Of a stretch of 8,015 nucleotides of DNA, positions 1-5,844 are shown one piece after another. The first letter of the stretch is position 1; the number at the start of each line of letters is the position of its first letter. Source of the DNA: Pseudomonadota bacterium (lineage in GTDB: Bacteria > Pseudomonadota > Gammaproteobacteria > Steroidobacterales > Steroidobacteraceae); NCBI GenBank assembly GCA_023423935.1, contig JAFAEQ010000048.1, positions 1-8,015 on the forward strand, given 5' to 3'. The notes beneath the pieces are model-generated. The model saw only the letters and a list, made by a program, of their open reading frames with translations. It was not told where the DNA came from and did no database searches. Position numbers and translations under genes: made by a program.

Positions 1-62
1 CGGGTGCGTTTGCGGTGAAGTTCGAATCCTGCCGTGGCCAACGTTTGCTGCGTAGGTTTCAT
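1..62 (-). CDS. IS5-family transposase, N-terminal fragment (runs off window)
   Basis: An ATG at 62-60 on the minus strand opens a frame that stays open to the window edge. The 20 visible residues contain GFELHRKRT, which matches the usual beginning of IS5-family transposases (a short leader with QQTLA, then GFE-x-(H/Y)RK-x-TRR). These enzymes are DDE transposases that cut and rejoin the element's ends. Only the N-terminus is present, so the catalytic domain cannot be checked. The family call is also supported by the inverted-repeat-like sequence 45 bases upstream, which ends beside a CTAG target. The gene reads away from the RHS gene, out of the window. The family is fairly secure; the subgroup is not assigned. 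Confidence 0.72.
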   Translation of the reverse strand, partial: MKPTQQTLATAGFELHRKRT

Positions 63-106
63 CGATCCGTCCCACTCATCTGCGTTCGTCGCATTCTATG
101 CGAAGC

Positions 107-127
107 GATGAATTAATCAGAGATTCC
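107..127 (-). repeat. Terminal inverted repeat of IS5-family element
   Basis: The 21 bases form the outer end of the IS5-type element, read on the minus strand as GGAATCTCTGATTAA and onward. The tip adjoins CTAG at 128-131, the expected target-site form. The matching repeat lies beyond the window, so the call rests on resemblance to the family and on the position of the transposase start. Confidence 0.6.
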
Positions 128-2050
128 CTAGTGCAAAACGAACTGAGCATATGAGTCCGCGTTGTCAAAAGCCTGCGGTCCGCCAAGTCCGCGGACTGCC
201 GTGTCACCGTACGTTTCGTCGGACCACTTATTGGCGCCGAAAATATGAGGCGGCTCGTGAATCAAAGTCCGCACCTGGTGCGCAGGATATTTGAAGAATT
301 CAGGGGTTAGTCGAATCTTGGAGCTCATCCAGCTCGTCCACGCGAGTTCCGGGCGTCCATTAGCCGCCAATTCTGACGGGGCGCTACGATAGTTGTACTT
401 CGAACCGTCGTCCTCGAGTACTCCTTGGACTTTGCTTAACATTCGATCTACCTTGTTCAGAACGTTATCTCCGGATCCCTTGAAATAAGCGTTCAGTTTT
501 GCCTCCGTGGCTCGGGCTTTTCCTGAAAGTTCGGTTTGGCGACCGGCTGCCACGTTCTTACGCTCAGCACGTAGATTCGCAATTTCCGTGCGAGCGGACT
601 TGACCAGACCTAACGCGACGGATTGTTGCGCGAGCACTGTTGAGCAGTCGAGATTGGTGTCGCTGCATCCTGCTAAGCCGGTTGGATCGGTTCTATTTAC
701 GGGGTCGTTGGAGACATACGCATACAGATTCAGATCATCCCGATAGCCGATTGGATCTGTCTGCATGAATCGCCCAAGCAGGGGCGAATACATGCGCGCT
801 TGGTAATAGTAGAGTCCCAGCTCAGGGATGAATGCTTGTCCCGTGTACTGAAAGCGCGAACTGCTCAGTGCGCCCTGAACGCCATATGGATCGTATGTCG
901 CTTTCTCGAGAGTTGCGCCCGCGCTATTCGCTACAGCGATAACAGATCCTTGATGATCAGCGTACAGATAACGACGGCTTGCACCTCCAACCGCCCCCCC
1001 TTCGTACCAAAGCACGGCATCGTTAGGGCCGCTGCCATTTACATAGCGACGCAGTACCGATCCACTGGCGTCATACTCGGCAACAAGGAAATCGCCGTCG
1101 TAAAGAAATTGGGTGGTGCTTGTCCCAGTGGTCTTAAACAATCGACCGTTCGGGTCGTATGTCAGGGTGGCATTCTTTGCGCCAGTTGCACTGAGTAGAT
1201 GATTCTCGCTGTCGTACCCAAAAGTAGTGGCACCGTCATAGGTCAGATTGCCGTTGGAATCGTACGTCAAAGACACAGCGTTTGGAGATGTGATTTGAGT
1301 GTACTGATTCAATCCGTTCGCCGTATATCCGCGAGTGGGGGACACTGATGAGAATTCATAAGCGCTGTTCGTGATTGTTCGCGTAACGATCTGGCTTGCG
1401 GGATTGAACGAGAACGACGCTGATGAATCGTTGGCTGTTCCATCCATGTCATGGGAGAGAGAAGTGAGCTGCGCGATTGGGTTGTAACCGTACTCGCTCT
1501 TGCCGACGGATGAGCCGCGAATCAGCTGGGATCGACGACCTTGATAATTGTATGAGATCGAGATGATAGGGCTAGAGCAAGGCTGGACTGAATTTTCGCA
1601 AATCTGAGTCAATCGATCGTTTCCCTCATAGGCGTAATCGAAATAATTGCCGTCAGGATGCGTGATTCGCGTGCGGTTTCCATTCGCGTCGTAGTCGCTA
1701 TAAATCGTTCGCGACAGTCCGCCCATGGTCGTCGTTGATGACTTCTTCCGATCAAAGCCATCATAGCCATTCACGACACCTTCGCCTGTGGCGCTATAGG
1801 TCGCAGAGAGTTCGAGTCCGCGCAAATTGTAGGTGTAAGCAACATCCGCACTGGTTCCCGGCATATCCTTGAAGGTCACGCGATTCAGTGCGTCGTGGGT
1901 ATACGTGATTGTGGTTCCATCTCGCTTTCGCACTTGAGTCATGTTCCCGTTTGCGTCATAGCTGTACTTTTCAAAATCAGACGTGCTTGTAACACCAACA
2001 GCTGTGGGTGATGGAAATCGCATGTATTCGAGCCTGCCCAACCCATCCAC
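128..2050 (-). CDS. 5'-truncated RHS repeat protein with C-terminal zincin-type (aspzincin/M35-like) putative toxin domain
   Basis: RHS proteins form a large barrel that encloses and delivers a variable C-terminal domain, often a toxin used against competitors. Residues 1 to about 350 carry repeated YDxNGN-type RHS/YD repeats. Residues of about 390-459 form the conserved RHS core (YTGQAF, LGLYYYQARMYSP, GRFMQTDPIGYRDD), ending in the DPTGL boundary. Residues 460-640 are the variable tip: a helical, charged linker, then TLIHEPPHI (HExxH at 598-602) and SDETYG (Asp 611), then NADSYAQFV. HExxH followed by a downstream Asp is the aspzincin (M35/lysine-specific endopeptidase) arrangement. The two prolines inside HExxH are odd and could weaken activity. 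Full RHS proteins usually exceed 1000 residues. The start used here is a GTG in mid-repeat; the frame stays open to 2134 and codes RHS-like sequence (DGNVTTYQ) up to about 2074, where it runs into an IS21 remnant. There is no signal peptide or proper start, so this is probably a pseudogene or a silent tip cassette. GC looks lower than in the exporter operon. Confidence 0.9.
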   Translation of the reverse strand: MDGLGRLEYMRFPSPTAVGVTSTSDFEKYSYDANGNMTQVRKRDGTTITYTHDALNRVTFKDMPGTSADVAYTYNLRGLELSATYSATGEGVVNGYDGFDRKKSSTTTMGGLSRTIYSDYDANGNRTRITHPDGNYFDYAYEGNDRLTQICENSVQPCSSPIISISYNYQGRRSQLIRGSSVGKSEYGYNPIAQLTSLSHDMDGTANDSSASFSFNPASQIVTRTITNSAYEFSSVSPTRGYTANGLNQYTQITSPNAVSLTYDSNGNLTYDGATTFGYDSENHLLSATGAKNATLTYDPNGRLFKTTGTSTTQFLYDGDFLVAEYDASGSVLRRYVNGSGPNDAVLWYEGGAVGGASRRYLYADHQGSVIAVANSAGATLEKATYDPYGVQGALSSSRFQYTGQAFIPELGLYYYQARMYSPLLGRFMQTDPIGYRDDLNLYAYVSNDPVNRTDPTGLAGCSDTNLDCSTVLAQQSVALGLVKSARTEIANLRAERKNVAAGRQTELSGKARATEAKLNAYFKGSGDNVLNKVDRMLSKVQGVLEDDGSKYNYRSAPSELAANGRPELAWTSWMSSKIRLTPEFFKYPAHQVRTLIHEPPHIFGANKWSDETYGDTAVRGLGGPQAFDNADSYAQFVLH

Positions 2051-2071
2051 CTGATAGGTCGTGACATTCCC

Positions 2072-2131
2072 ATCGTGCTCAAGGGCGGTTCCATGCGCAA
2101 GCTCAAGCGCGACGCCGCCGTCTCGGGTTGA
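2072..2131 (+). pseudogene. istB: istB remnant: last 19 codons of an IS21-family ATPase helper
   Basis: Read on the plus strand, this stretch encodes IVLKGGSMRKLKRDAAVSG and a TGA stop at 2129-2131. It aligns end to end, without gaps, with the last 19 residues of the intact IstB in this window (VTLKGASMRKRKGAAVAFE), including the conserved LKGxSMRK. Upstream of 2072 the frame reads RDIP, not the expected SHR, so IstB similarity stops there and RHS coding sequence takes over on the other strand. Everything else of istB and all of istA are missing. Confidence 0.78.
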
Positions 2132-2175
2132 CGCTCACCGACACATCCACCACAGTCACGCCACCCTGGCGACCC

Positions 2176-2230
2176 GGCCGACATGCGCCGGAATCGATGG
2201 CCGGCATCAGCCGGAATCACCGGCCGACAT
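2176..2230 (+). repeat. IS21 terminal repeats, three copies with period 23
   Basis: GGCCGACAT (2176-2184), GGCCGGCAT (2199-2207) and GGCCGACAT (2222-2230) recur every 23 bases, with GCCGGAAT-type spacers. IS21-family ends typically contain several such subterminal repeats, thought to bind the IstA transposase. The outermost copy lies 14 bases inside the tip at 2244. Confidence 0.8.
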
Positions 2231-2250
2231 CGGCGGAATACGCACCCAAC

Positions 2251-2325
2251 CTCTCGATCAATCGCATCCGCAATGCCGCAGCCTAGATCGGATCGGCTCG
2301 ACGAACACTTGGGTGTCCGCTATCT
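2251..2325 (+). repeat. 75-bp imperfect direct repeat, copy A
   Basis: This copy starts CTCTCGATCAATCGCAT and ends GGGTGTCCGCTATCT. It matches copy B at 2577-2651, offset by exactly 326 bases, at 69 of 75 positions by eye. It begins six bases outside the tip of the IS21 remnant. Its origin is unknown. Confidence 0.85.
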
Positions 2326-2337
2326 CGGCCAATGCAG

Positions 2338-2463
2338 CCCAGAGGCAATGTCTTCGGTCGCGCGCTCGGGCAGCTCGATCATCTGCGGCTACATGCCAAA
2401 GCACTCGGTCAATCCTGGATCAAAGGATTGAACGCCGCGCATCGGTTGTATCGTCCAGCCTAG
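2338..2463 (+). pseudogene. Unidentified coding-like fragment (possible gene 3' end)
   Basis: A 41-codon stretch ending in TAG at 2461-2463 reads like real protein, with segments FGRALGQLDHLRLHAKALG and SWIKGLNAAHRLYRPA. There is no credible start: the frame opens at 2287, after a stop, inside repeat copy A. It may be the C-terminal stub of a lost gene. No family is recognised and a chance open frame is possible. Confidence 0.25.
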
Positions 2464-2576
2464 AAAAAATTCTTTCCTTCGGATCCTTTCAGCCCCACTC
2501 GCTGTCAGCGCCGTATGCGCGCCCGTCCGAGTGCCTAGGGCCGTCGCACCCGACCTCACGTTGGCTTGGCTTCATC

Positions 2577-2651
2577 CTCTCGATCAATCGCATTGGCAAA
2601 GCCGCCGCCTGGATCGGATCGGCTCGACGAACACTTGGGTGTCCGCTACCT
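2577..2651 (+). repeat. 75-bp imperfect direct repeat, copy B
   Basis: This is the second copy of the repeat at 2251-2325, with six mismatches, lying 49 bases beyond the 3' end of the sigma factor gene. In this copy one plus-strand frame runs on through YLPLANDPKRRLG to a TAG at 2686-2688. Homology between the copies ends at the same point on both sides, just before CTCTCGATC and shortly after TGTCCGCTA. Confidence 0.85.
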
Positions 2652-2700
2652 CCCCTTAGCCAACGATCCGAAGCGCCGCCTGGGTTAGCGAGAAACTTAC

Positions 2701-3240
2701 CTACTTGCGGTTCGGGTTGCCACCCGCCATCTGCTTTCTCAGGAGTTGCCGGGCACGGTTAAGGCGCACACCCACGTTATTCTCGCTGATGCCGAGGACC
2801 TGCGAGATCTCGGCGTAATCCAGCCCTTCCAGCGAAAGCATCAGCACCTGCTGATACATGACGGGCAGTGTGCGAATGGCGCGCTCCAGCTGCTTACTCT
2901 GCTGCTCTTCGGTCAGCATGTCTTCGGCGCTAGGGCTCAGGTCTTCAACTTCGTCCTGTGAAGCATCAAGTGAAACCAATGCACGCCGTTTGGACAAATG
3001 CCGAATGCCGTGGTTGTGGGCGATGCGGAACAGAAACGTGCGCTCGGAGCATTCGCCGCGGAATGTGGGCAGAGCGCGCCAGAAAGCGAACGCAATGTCC
3101 TGCACGAGCTCGTCTCGGTCTGAGCTCGAGTTCGTGTAACCCCACGCGAGGCGACCCACCGCCGCACCGTTCTCGGACATCACGCGCGCGAATTGGGCTT
3201 CCAGCTTAGGGCGTGAGTTTCTGTCTCGGGATTCGCCCAT
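2701..3240 (-). CDS. RNA polymerase sigma factor, ECF (sigma-70) family
   Basis: ECF sigma factors direct RNA polymerase to a small regulon and are usually held inactive by a partner anti-sigma factor. This 179-residue protein has the two-domain layout. Region 2 is at about 15-85, with DRDELVQDIAFAFWRALPTF and FLFRIAHNHGIRHLSKRR (core binding and -10 recognition). An acidic linker follows at about 92-112. Region 4 is at about 115-170, with LPVMYQQVLMLSLEGLDYAEI and a helix-turn-helix around 141-164 that recognises the -35 element. I chose ATG 3240 because GGAG lies six bases upstream (3250-3247). An upstream TTG at 3282 would add 14 unlikely residues. The gene diverges from the exporter operon across 159 bases. 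No anti-sigma gene follows it on its own strand, so the partner may be one of the membrane proteins in the divergent operon. The substrate signal and target promoters are unknown. Confidence 0.9.
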   Translation of the reverse strand: MGESRDRNSRPKLEAQFARVMSENGAAVGRLAWGYTNSSSDRDELVQDIAFAFWRALPTFRGECSERTFLFRIAHNHGIRHLSKRRALVSLDASQDEVEDLSPSAEDMLTEEQQSKQLERAIRTLPVMYQQVLMLSLEGLDYAEISQVLGISENNVGVRLNRARQLLRKQMAGGNPNRK

Positions 3241-3399
3241 CAACCGCTCCGATCCCCCTTCCGCAGGGCAACAATCTGTCAAACGCGTGTACTTATTGCA
3301 AATCGCCGTACGGATCGACCGTGCAAAGTCACCGTAAGTTTTTGGCGGCCGCCGGGACTACCTCTTACGACAGATCACCACCACTCAGGAGATGCAGAC
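3241..3399. promoter_or_regulatory. Divergent intergenic region, sigma gene / exporter operon
   Basis: These 159 bases must hold the promoters of both the sigma gene and the operon. Two imperfect direct copies are visible: TGCAAATCGCCGTA (3297-3310) and TGCAAAGTCACCGTA (3322-3336), 25 bases apart. They could be operator or -35-like elements, but this is inference. On the minus strand, TTGCAA, then 17 bases, then CAGATT is only a weak sigma-70 match. No promoter can be fixed by eye. Confidence 0.4.
3387..3391 (+). promoter_or_regulatory. Ribosome binding site of the operon's first gene
   Basis: AGGAG lies eight bases before ATG 3400. It supports this start over the nearby out-of-frame ATG at 3392, which it immediately precedes. 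Confidence 0.7.
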
Positions 3400-3750
3400 A
3401 TGGAACTTACCGTCGAGCCTTGGTTTATGCGCGAACATGCCATGCTGTTTGCCTTCGCTGCGCTAATCAGCCTGCTCTACCTTCTGGAGCGTCATGCGCA
3501 GCGGGGCCGTTGGAGAGTCCCGGTTCTGGGCGCGTGCGTTGCCGCGCTGCTGGCCGGTGCCGCGGCCCTTGTGGGCGCGTTCGTGGCCCATCGCACCGGA
3601 CAACCCGACTACGTCACCTTTACGCTAGTTCTCTCGGGCGCACTCGTCGCTTTCTCGACGACGTTCGGGCTTATCCACTTTGTGCGGCTCTACCGCAGCG
3701 CATCGCATGCTTCGAAAGCCGTCGTGCACGAGAGGATGACGCAGTCATGA
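3400..3750 (+). CDS. Small three-helix membrane protein, first gene of exporter operon
   Basis: No family is recognised. The 116-residue protein has three hydrophobic segments, at about 14-29, 40-63 and 72-94. Short basic stretches lie between and after them (ERHAQRGRWR, RLYRS), and there is a polar C-terminal tail of about 20 residues. It should sit in the inner membrane and has no cleavable signal peptide. The start is set by AGGAG eight bases upstream. The stop overlaps the ATG of the ABC ATPase gene (ATGA at 3747-3750), so the two are translationally coupled. Its place at the head of a NatAB-type operon, facing an ECF sigma gene, suggests an accessory subunit of the transporter or a sensory/regulatory membrane protein. 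This role is inference from context only. Confidence 0.75.
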   Translation: MELTVEPWFMREHAMLFAFAALISLLYLLERHAQRGRWRVPVLGACVAALLAGAAALVGAFVAHRTGQPDYVTFTLVLSGALVAFSTTFGLIHFVRLYRSASHASKAVVHERMTQS

Positions 3751-4481
3751 TCCGCATTTCAGGAGTCTCCAAGCGGATGGGCGACCGTCCCGTCATTAAG
3801 GACCTGTCCTTCGAGGCTGCGGATGGCACGATTAACGGGCTCATTGGCCCGAATGGAGCCGGCAAGACGACGACACTGCGCCTAATCACGGGCGTCCTGG
3901 CTCCGGATTCCGGCAACGTCCGCATGGATGATGTCGACCCTAGCGTCGACTTCGAAAAGACCCGAGGCGCCATGGGGGCGCTGCTCGATCACACGGGCCT
4001 TTACGGTCGACTGACCGCGCGAGAAACGTTGTACTACTTCGGCCGGCTGCGAGGGCTGCGGAGGGCCGCGCTCCAAGCTCGCGTCAACGAAGTAGTGGAG
4101 CAGCTTGGCATAGAGCACATCATTGACCGGCGTACAGCGGGACTCTCCCAGGGCGAGCTTCTCAAGGTTGCGCTCGGTTGCGCGATTCTCCACCGCCCGA
4201 AGCACATTCTTCTGGATGAGCCCACCAACGGCCTCGATCCGAACGCGATTATTGAGTTGCGGGAGACGTTGAAAACTCTGCGCGACGCGGGCGCATGCGT
4301 GATCTTTTCGAGCCACGTGCTCAGCGAGGTTCAGGCACTCTGCGATCGAGTCGTGGTGCTGGCATCCGGCACCGTTGCTACGCAGGGCACGGTCTCAGAG
4401 GTCTGTCAGGCCTCGGGCACGTCGACGCTAGAGCCTGCGTTTCTGCAGCTTACGCGTCAGAATATCTCGTCAGAAGACTGA
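3747..4481 (+). CDS. ABC transporter ATP-binding protein, NatA-like
   Basis: The 244-residue protein is a single ABC nucleotide-binding domain that powers the permease encoded next. Visible motifs are Walker A GPNGAGKT (34-41), the signature loop LSQGE (133-137), Walker B HILLDEP ending at 159 with Glu 158, the D-loop NGLD (161-164) and the switch His 189 in SSHVLSEV. HTGLYGRLTARETLYYFGRLRG (82-103) is typical of the NatA branch, which includes Na+ efflux and drug- or bacteriocin-export ATPases. The usual Q-loop glutamine appears replaced in ALLDHTG (Asp 81/His 82). ATG 3747 gives the ATGA overlap with the preceding gene. A longer in-frame opening upstream is only the antisense of other genes. 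The substrate cannot be read from the sequence, so no gene symbol is given. Confidence 0.92.
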   Translation: MIRISGVSKRMGDRPVIKDLSFEAADGTINGLIGPNGAGKTTTLRLITGVLAPDSGNVRMDDVDPSVDFEKTRGAMGALLDHTGLYGRLTARETLYYFGRLRGLRRAALQARVNEVVEQLGIEHIIDRRTAGLSQGELLKVALGCAILHRPKHILLDEPTNGLDPNAIIELRETLKTLRDAGACVIFSSHVLSEVQALCDRVVVLASGTVATQGTVSEVCQASGTSTLEPAFLQLTRQNISSED

Positions 4482-4486
4482 AGGAG
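4481..4486 (+). promoter_or_regulatory. Ribosome binding site of the permease gene
   Basis: AAGGAG overlaps the last base of the ATPase stop codon and lies six bases before ATG 4493. This fixes the permease start, although the frame is open far upstream. Confidence 0.75.
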
Positions 4487-4492
4487 TTTGTC

Positions 4493-5260
4493 ATGCTTGC
4501 CGGATCTCTGATCGTTGCACGCAAAGAACTGCTGGATCACTTCCGCGATACTCGCGCGCTGCTATCCAATGGGCTGTACACGCTGATGGGGCCTGCCCTG
4601 GTGGCCCTCCTCGCCACGAGTACTGATCTCGGTGGCACTCAACGAGCCGTCATGGCATCGGTCTTCGTGCTCGTTGCGGCATTCACCGGCGGCATGACAG
4701 TCGCCACCGATATGCTTGCCGGCGAACGGGAGCGGCGATCGCTGTTGCCGCTCATCCTGAGTAGCCCCTCCGTGAATGCGATTCTTGTCGGCAAATGGTT
4801 GGCGGCGTGGGTATTCGCCACCCTCAGTTCGGTGATCGCGGCGGCCGCGTTCGCCATTCTGTTGGGGGCGGTGACGCAGGGCGCGTTCCGGCTGACGTCG
4901 CTGTTCTGGATCATACCGGCGCTGGCTATACTGGCTGCGCTAGCGGTGTCCCTGTTGATTCTCATCTCGGCGCTTTCACGGAACGTGAAGGAATCCACCG
5001 CCTACGCCTCGGTACTTTCCTTCGCGGCGATGGGCGTCGCAATGTGGCTCGCTTTCCGTCCTGTCGTCGGCTCTTCCAGCCTTTGGCCCCTGTTGCCGGT
5101 GGCGGGTCACCAGCGGCTGTTCCTCGCAGGATTCACAGGCCAAGATCCGTCGGTCCCGGCTGCGTTGGTGTCGGCCGTCACAAGCGCCACCGTCGCGATT
5201 GCCGTATTGGCATTGGCGGCGCGCTTGTTCCGGCAAAACGTGATCAACTACGGCAAATGA
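4493..5260 (+). CDS. ABC-2 type transporter permease, NatB-like
   Basis: This is the membrane partner of the ATPase encoded just upstream. The 255-residue protein starts with the cytoplasmic segment LIVARKELLDHFRDTRALL, typical of ABC-2 permeases. About six hydrophobic segments follow, near 28-42, 52-74, 102-125, 137-160, 172-190 and 224-247. Between the second and third lies AGERERRSLLPLILSSPS (76-93), the coupling-helix motif seen in NatB and related exporters. ATG 4493 is chosen because AAGGAG lies six bases before it; the frame's longer upstream opening overlaps the ATPase gene. The gene ends in an ATGA overlap with the next gene. With the ATPase it should form an inner-membrane exporter acting as a dimer. 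Na+, a peptide or a drug-like compound are all possible substrates. Confidence 0.88.
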   Translation: MLAGSLIVARKELLDHFRDTRALLSNGLYTLMGPALVALLATSTDLGGTQRAVMASVFVLVAAFTGGMTVATDMLAGERERRSLLPLILSSPSVNAILVGKWLAAWVFATLSSVIAAAAFAILLGAVTQGAFRLTSLFWIIPALAILAALAVSLLILISALSRNVKESTAYASVLSFAAMGVAMWLAFRPVVGSSSLWPLLPVAGHQRLFLAGFTGQDPSVPAALVSAVTSATVAIAVLALAARLFRQNVINYGK

Positions 5261-5835
5261 ACACCGAAGAAGCCGAATGGCGCCGGGTCTGGCAGACGCT
5301 CTCCGTGGCGCCAAAGATTGTGGATCTGCGCGGTCGTGTGGAGGCGGAGACTCGCCGTCTCAAGTTGGCCATGATTGGCCCCATCGTCACGACGGTGGCG
5401 GCCGGCGGGGGCACGTTGGCGACCGCGCTCATTCGTCGGCAGCCAGCGGACGTTGCACTGGCAATCGGAGTCTGGATATTCATCGCGGCCGTATGGTTCG
5501 TGGCGCTGTGGGCCGCGCGCGGCACGTGGCGACCTCTGGCGCAGACTACCGACGAATTCGTGCGGCTTTCCATCCGGCGCTGCCGTTCAGTGCTCCAAGG
5601 TCTCTACGCCGGCGTCGCACTATATGTAGTGGGCTTTGTCGGCATTCTCTGGTGGAAACACCATTACCTTTCGATCAGCCTCGGTAAGCTGCTCACGTCC
5701 TGGCAGGTGCTCATGATTGGGCTCGCCATTACCCCGGTCGTGCTCTACGCCTCGCTTTCACTCGCCAGACAGAAGCGCGCCGAGTTGCGTGCGCTTTGGG
5801 CCATGCTGCGTGAGCTGGATAACGAGTCTCCCTGA
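5257..5835 (+). CDS. Membrane protein of exporter operon; candidate anti-sigma or transporter accessory factor
   Basis: No named family is recognised. The 192-residue protein has a soluble, charged N-terminus of about 36 residues (WRRVWQTLSVAPKIVDLRGR) and four hydrophobic segments, at about 38-58, 66-87, 116-133 and 149-169. A charged cytoplasmic loop of about 28 residues lies between the second and third (TDEFVRLSIRRCRS). The C-terminal helix (RQKRAELRALWAMLRELDN) could form a coiled coil. It is the last gene of the operon and is coupled to the permease by ATGA at 5257-5260. Membrane proteins with a short N-terminal cytosolic helix region often act as anti-sigma factors for ECF sigmas. With an ECF gene heading the divergent unit this is a reasonable guess, but no zinc-type anti-sigma motif (HxxxCxxC) is present. 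A much longer in-frame opening upstream is only the shifted shadow of the permease gene. Confidence 0.78.
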   Translation: MNTEEAEWRRVWQTLSVAPKIVDLRGRVEAETRRLKLAMIGPIVTTVAAGGGTLATALIRRQPADVALAIGVWIFIAAVWFVALWAARGTWRPLAQTTDEFVRLSIRRCRSVLQGLYAGVALYVVGFVGILWWKHHYLSISLGKLLTSWQVLMIGLAITPVVLYASLSLARQKRAELRALWAMLRELDNESP

Positions 5836-5844
5836 TTCGTCGCG

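Larger units (their letters stand above)
1..127 (-). mobile_element. IS5-family insertion sequence, left end only
   Basis: This is the transposase-start end of an IS5-family element. Read on the minus strand from 127, the tip is GGAATCTCTGATTAATTCAT, which resembles known IS5-group terminal inverted repeats (GG at the tip, CTGATTAAT inside). The transposase begins about 65 bases further in. The bases outside the tip, 128-131, are CTAG, which fits the YTAR target preference of IS5 elements and would be one copy of the target duplication. The other end lies outside the window, so neither the second repeat nor the second target copy can be seen. Confidence 0.7.
2072..2244 (+). mobile_element. 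IS21-family element remnant (istB-side end only)
   Basis: The stump consists of the istB 3' end (2072-2131) and a terminal region ending at 2244. The outer tip on the minus strand reads TGCGTATTCCGCCGATGTC, comparable to TGCGTATTTCGCCCATGCC at 6356. The stop-to-tip distance is 113 bases here and 118 in the intact element. Sequence divergence shows it is a relative of the right-hand element and not a copy of it. The internal side is fused directly to the RHS gene near 2072, so the element was lost by a deletion or recombination with one breakpoint inside istB. Confidence 0.72.
2245..2700. other. Gene-poor scar region between IS21 remnant and sigma gene
   Basis: These 456 bases contain no convincing intact gene. 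They hold a 75-bp direct repeat pair (listed separately) and short coding-like fragments on the plus strand. One is the stretch at 2338-2463. Another ends at a TAG at 2686-2688 and encodes SDRLDEHLGVRYLPLANDP before its stop; the first repeat copy encodes the matching SDRLDEHLGVRYL. The source protein is not recognised. The stretch looks like decayed mobile-element or recombination debris. No clear terminator stem was seen for the sigma gene, which ends at 2701. Confidence 0.5.

Noticed and set aside
507..1198. Plus-strand open frames opposite the RHS gene
   Set aside because: The minus strand shows clear RHS repeats and core; the plus-strand translations resemble no protein family and lack good ribosome binding sites.
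2061..2762. 233-residue plus-strand open frame
   Set aside because: It runs across the istB stump, the IS end, both repeat copies and into the sigma gene antisense. Its composition (Ser, Arg, Pro-rich) is typical of a chance frame, and the istB stump uses a different frame.
3240..3282. TTG start for the sigma factor at 3282
   Set aside because: It adds 14 residues unlike ECF N-termini, and the ATG at 3240 has GGAG at proper spacing.
3213..3746. Long 5' extension of the ABC ATPase frame
   Set aside because: The extension lies over the sigma gene start, the intergenic region and the small membrane protein gene. The ABC domain begins at ATG 3747, which gives the ATGA overlap.
4295..4492. 5' extension of the permease frame
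   Set aside because: It overlaps the ATPase gene in another frame and shows no family similarity. ATG 4493 has a strong ribosome binding site.
4795..5256. 5' extension of the last operon gene
   Set aside because: It is the out-of-frame shadow of the permease gene, Gly/Arg-rich. ATG 5257 overlaps the permease stop as in the other operon junction.
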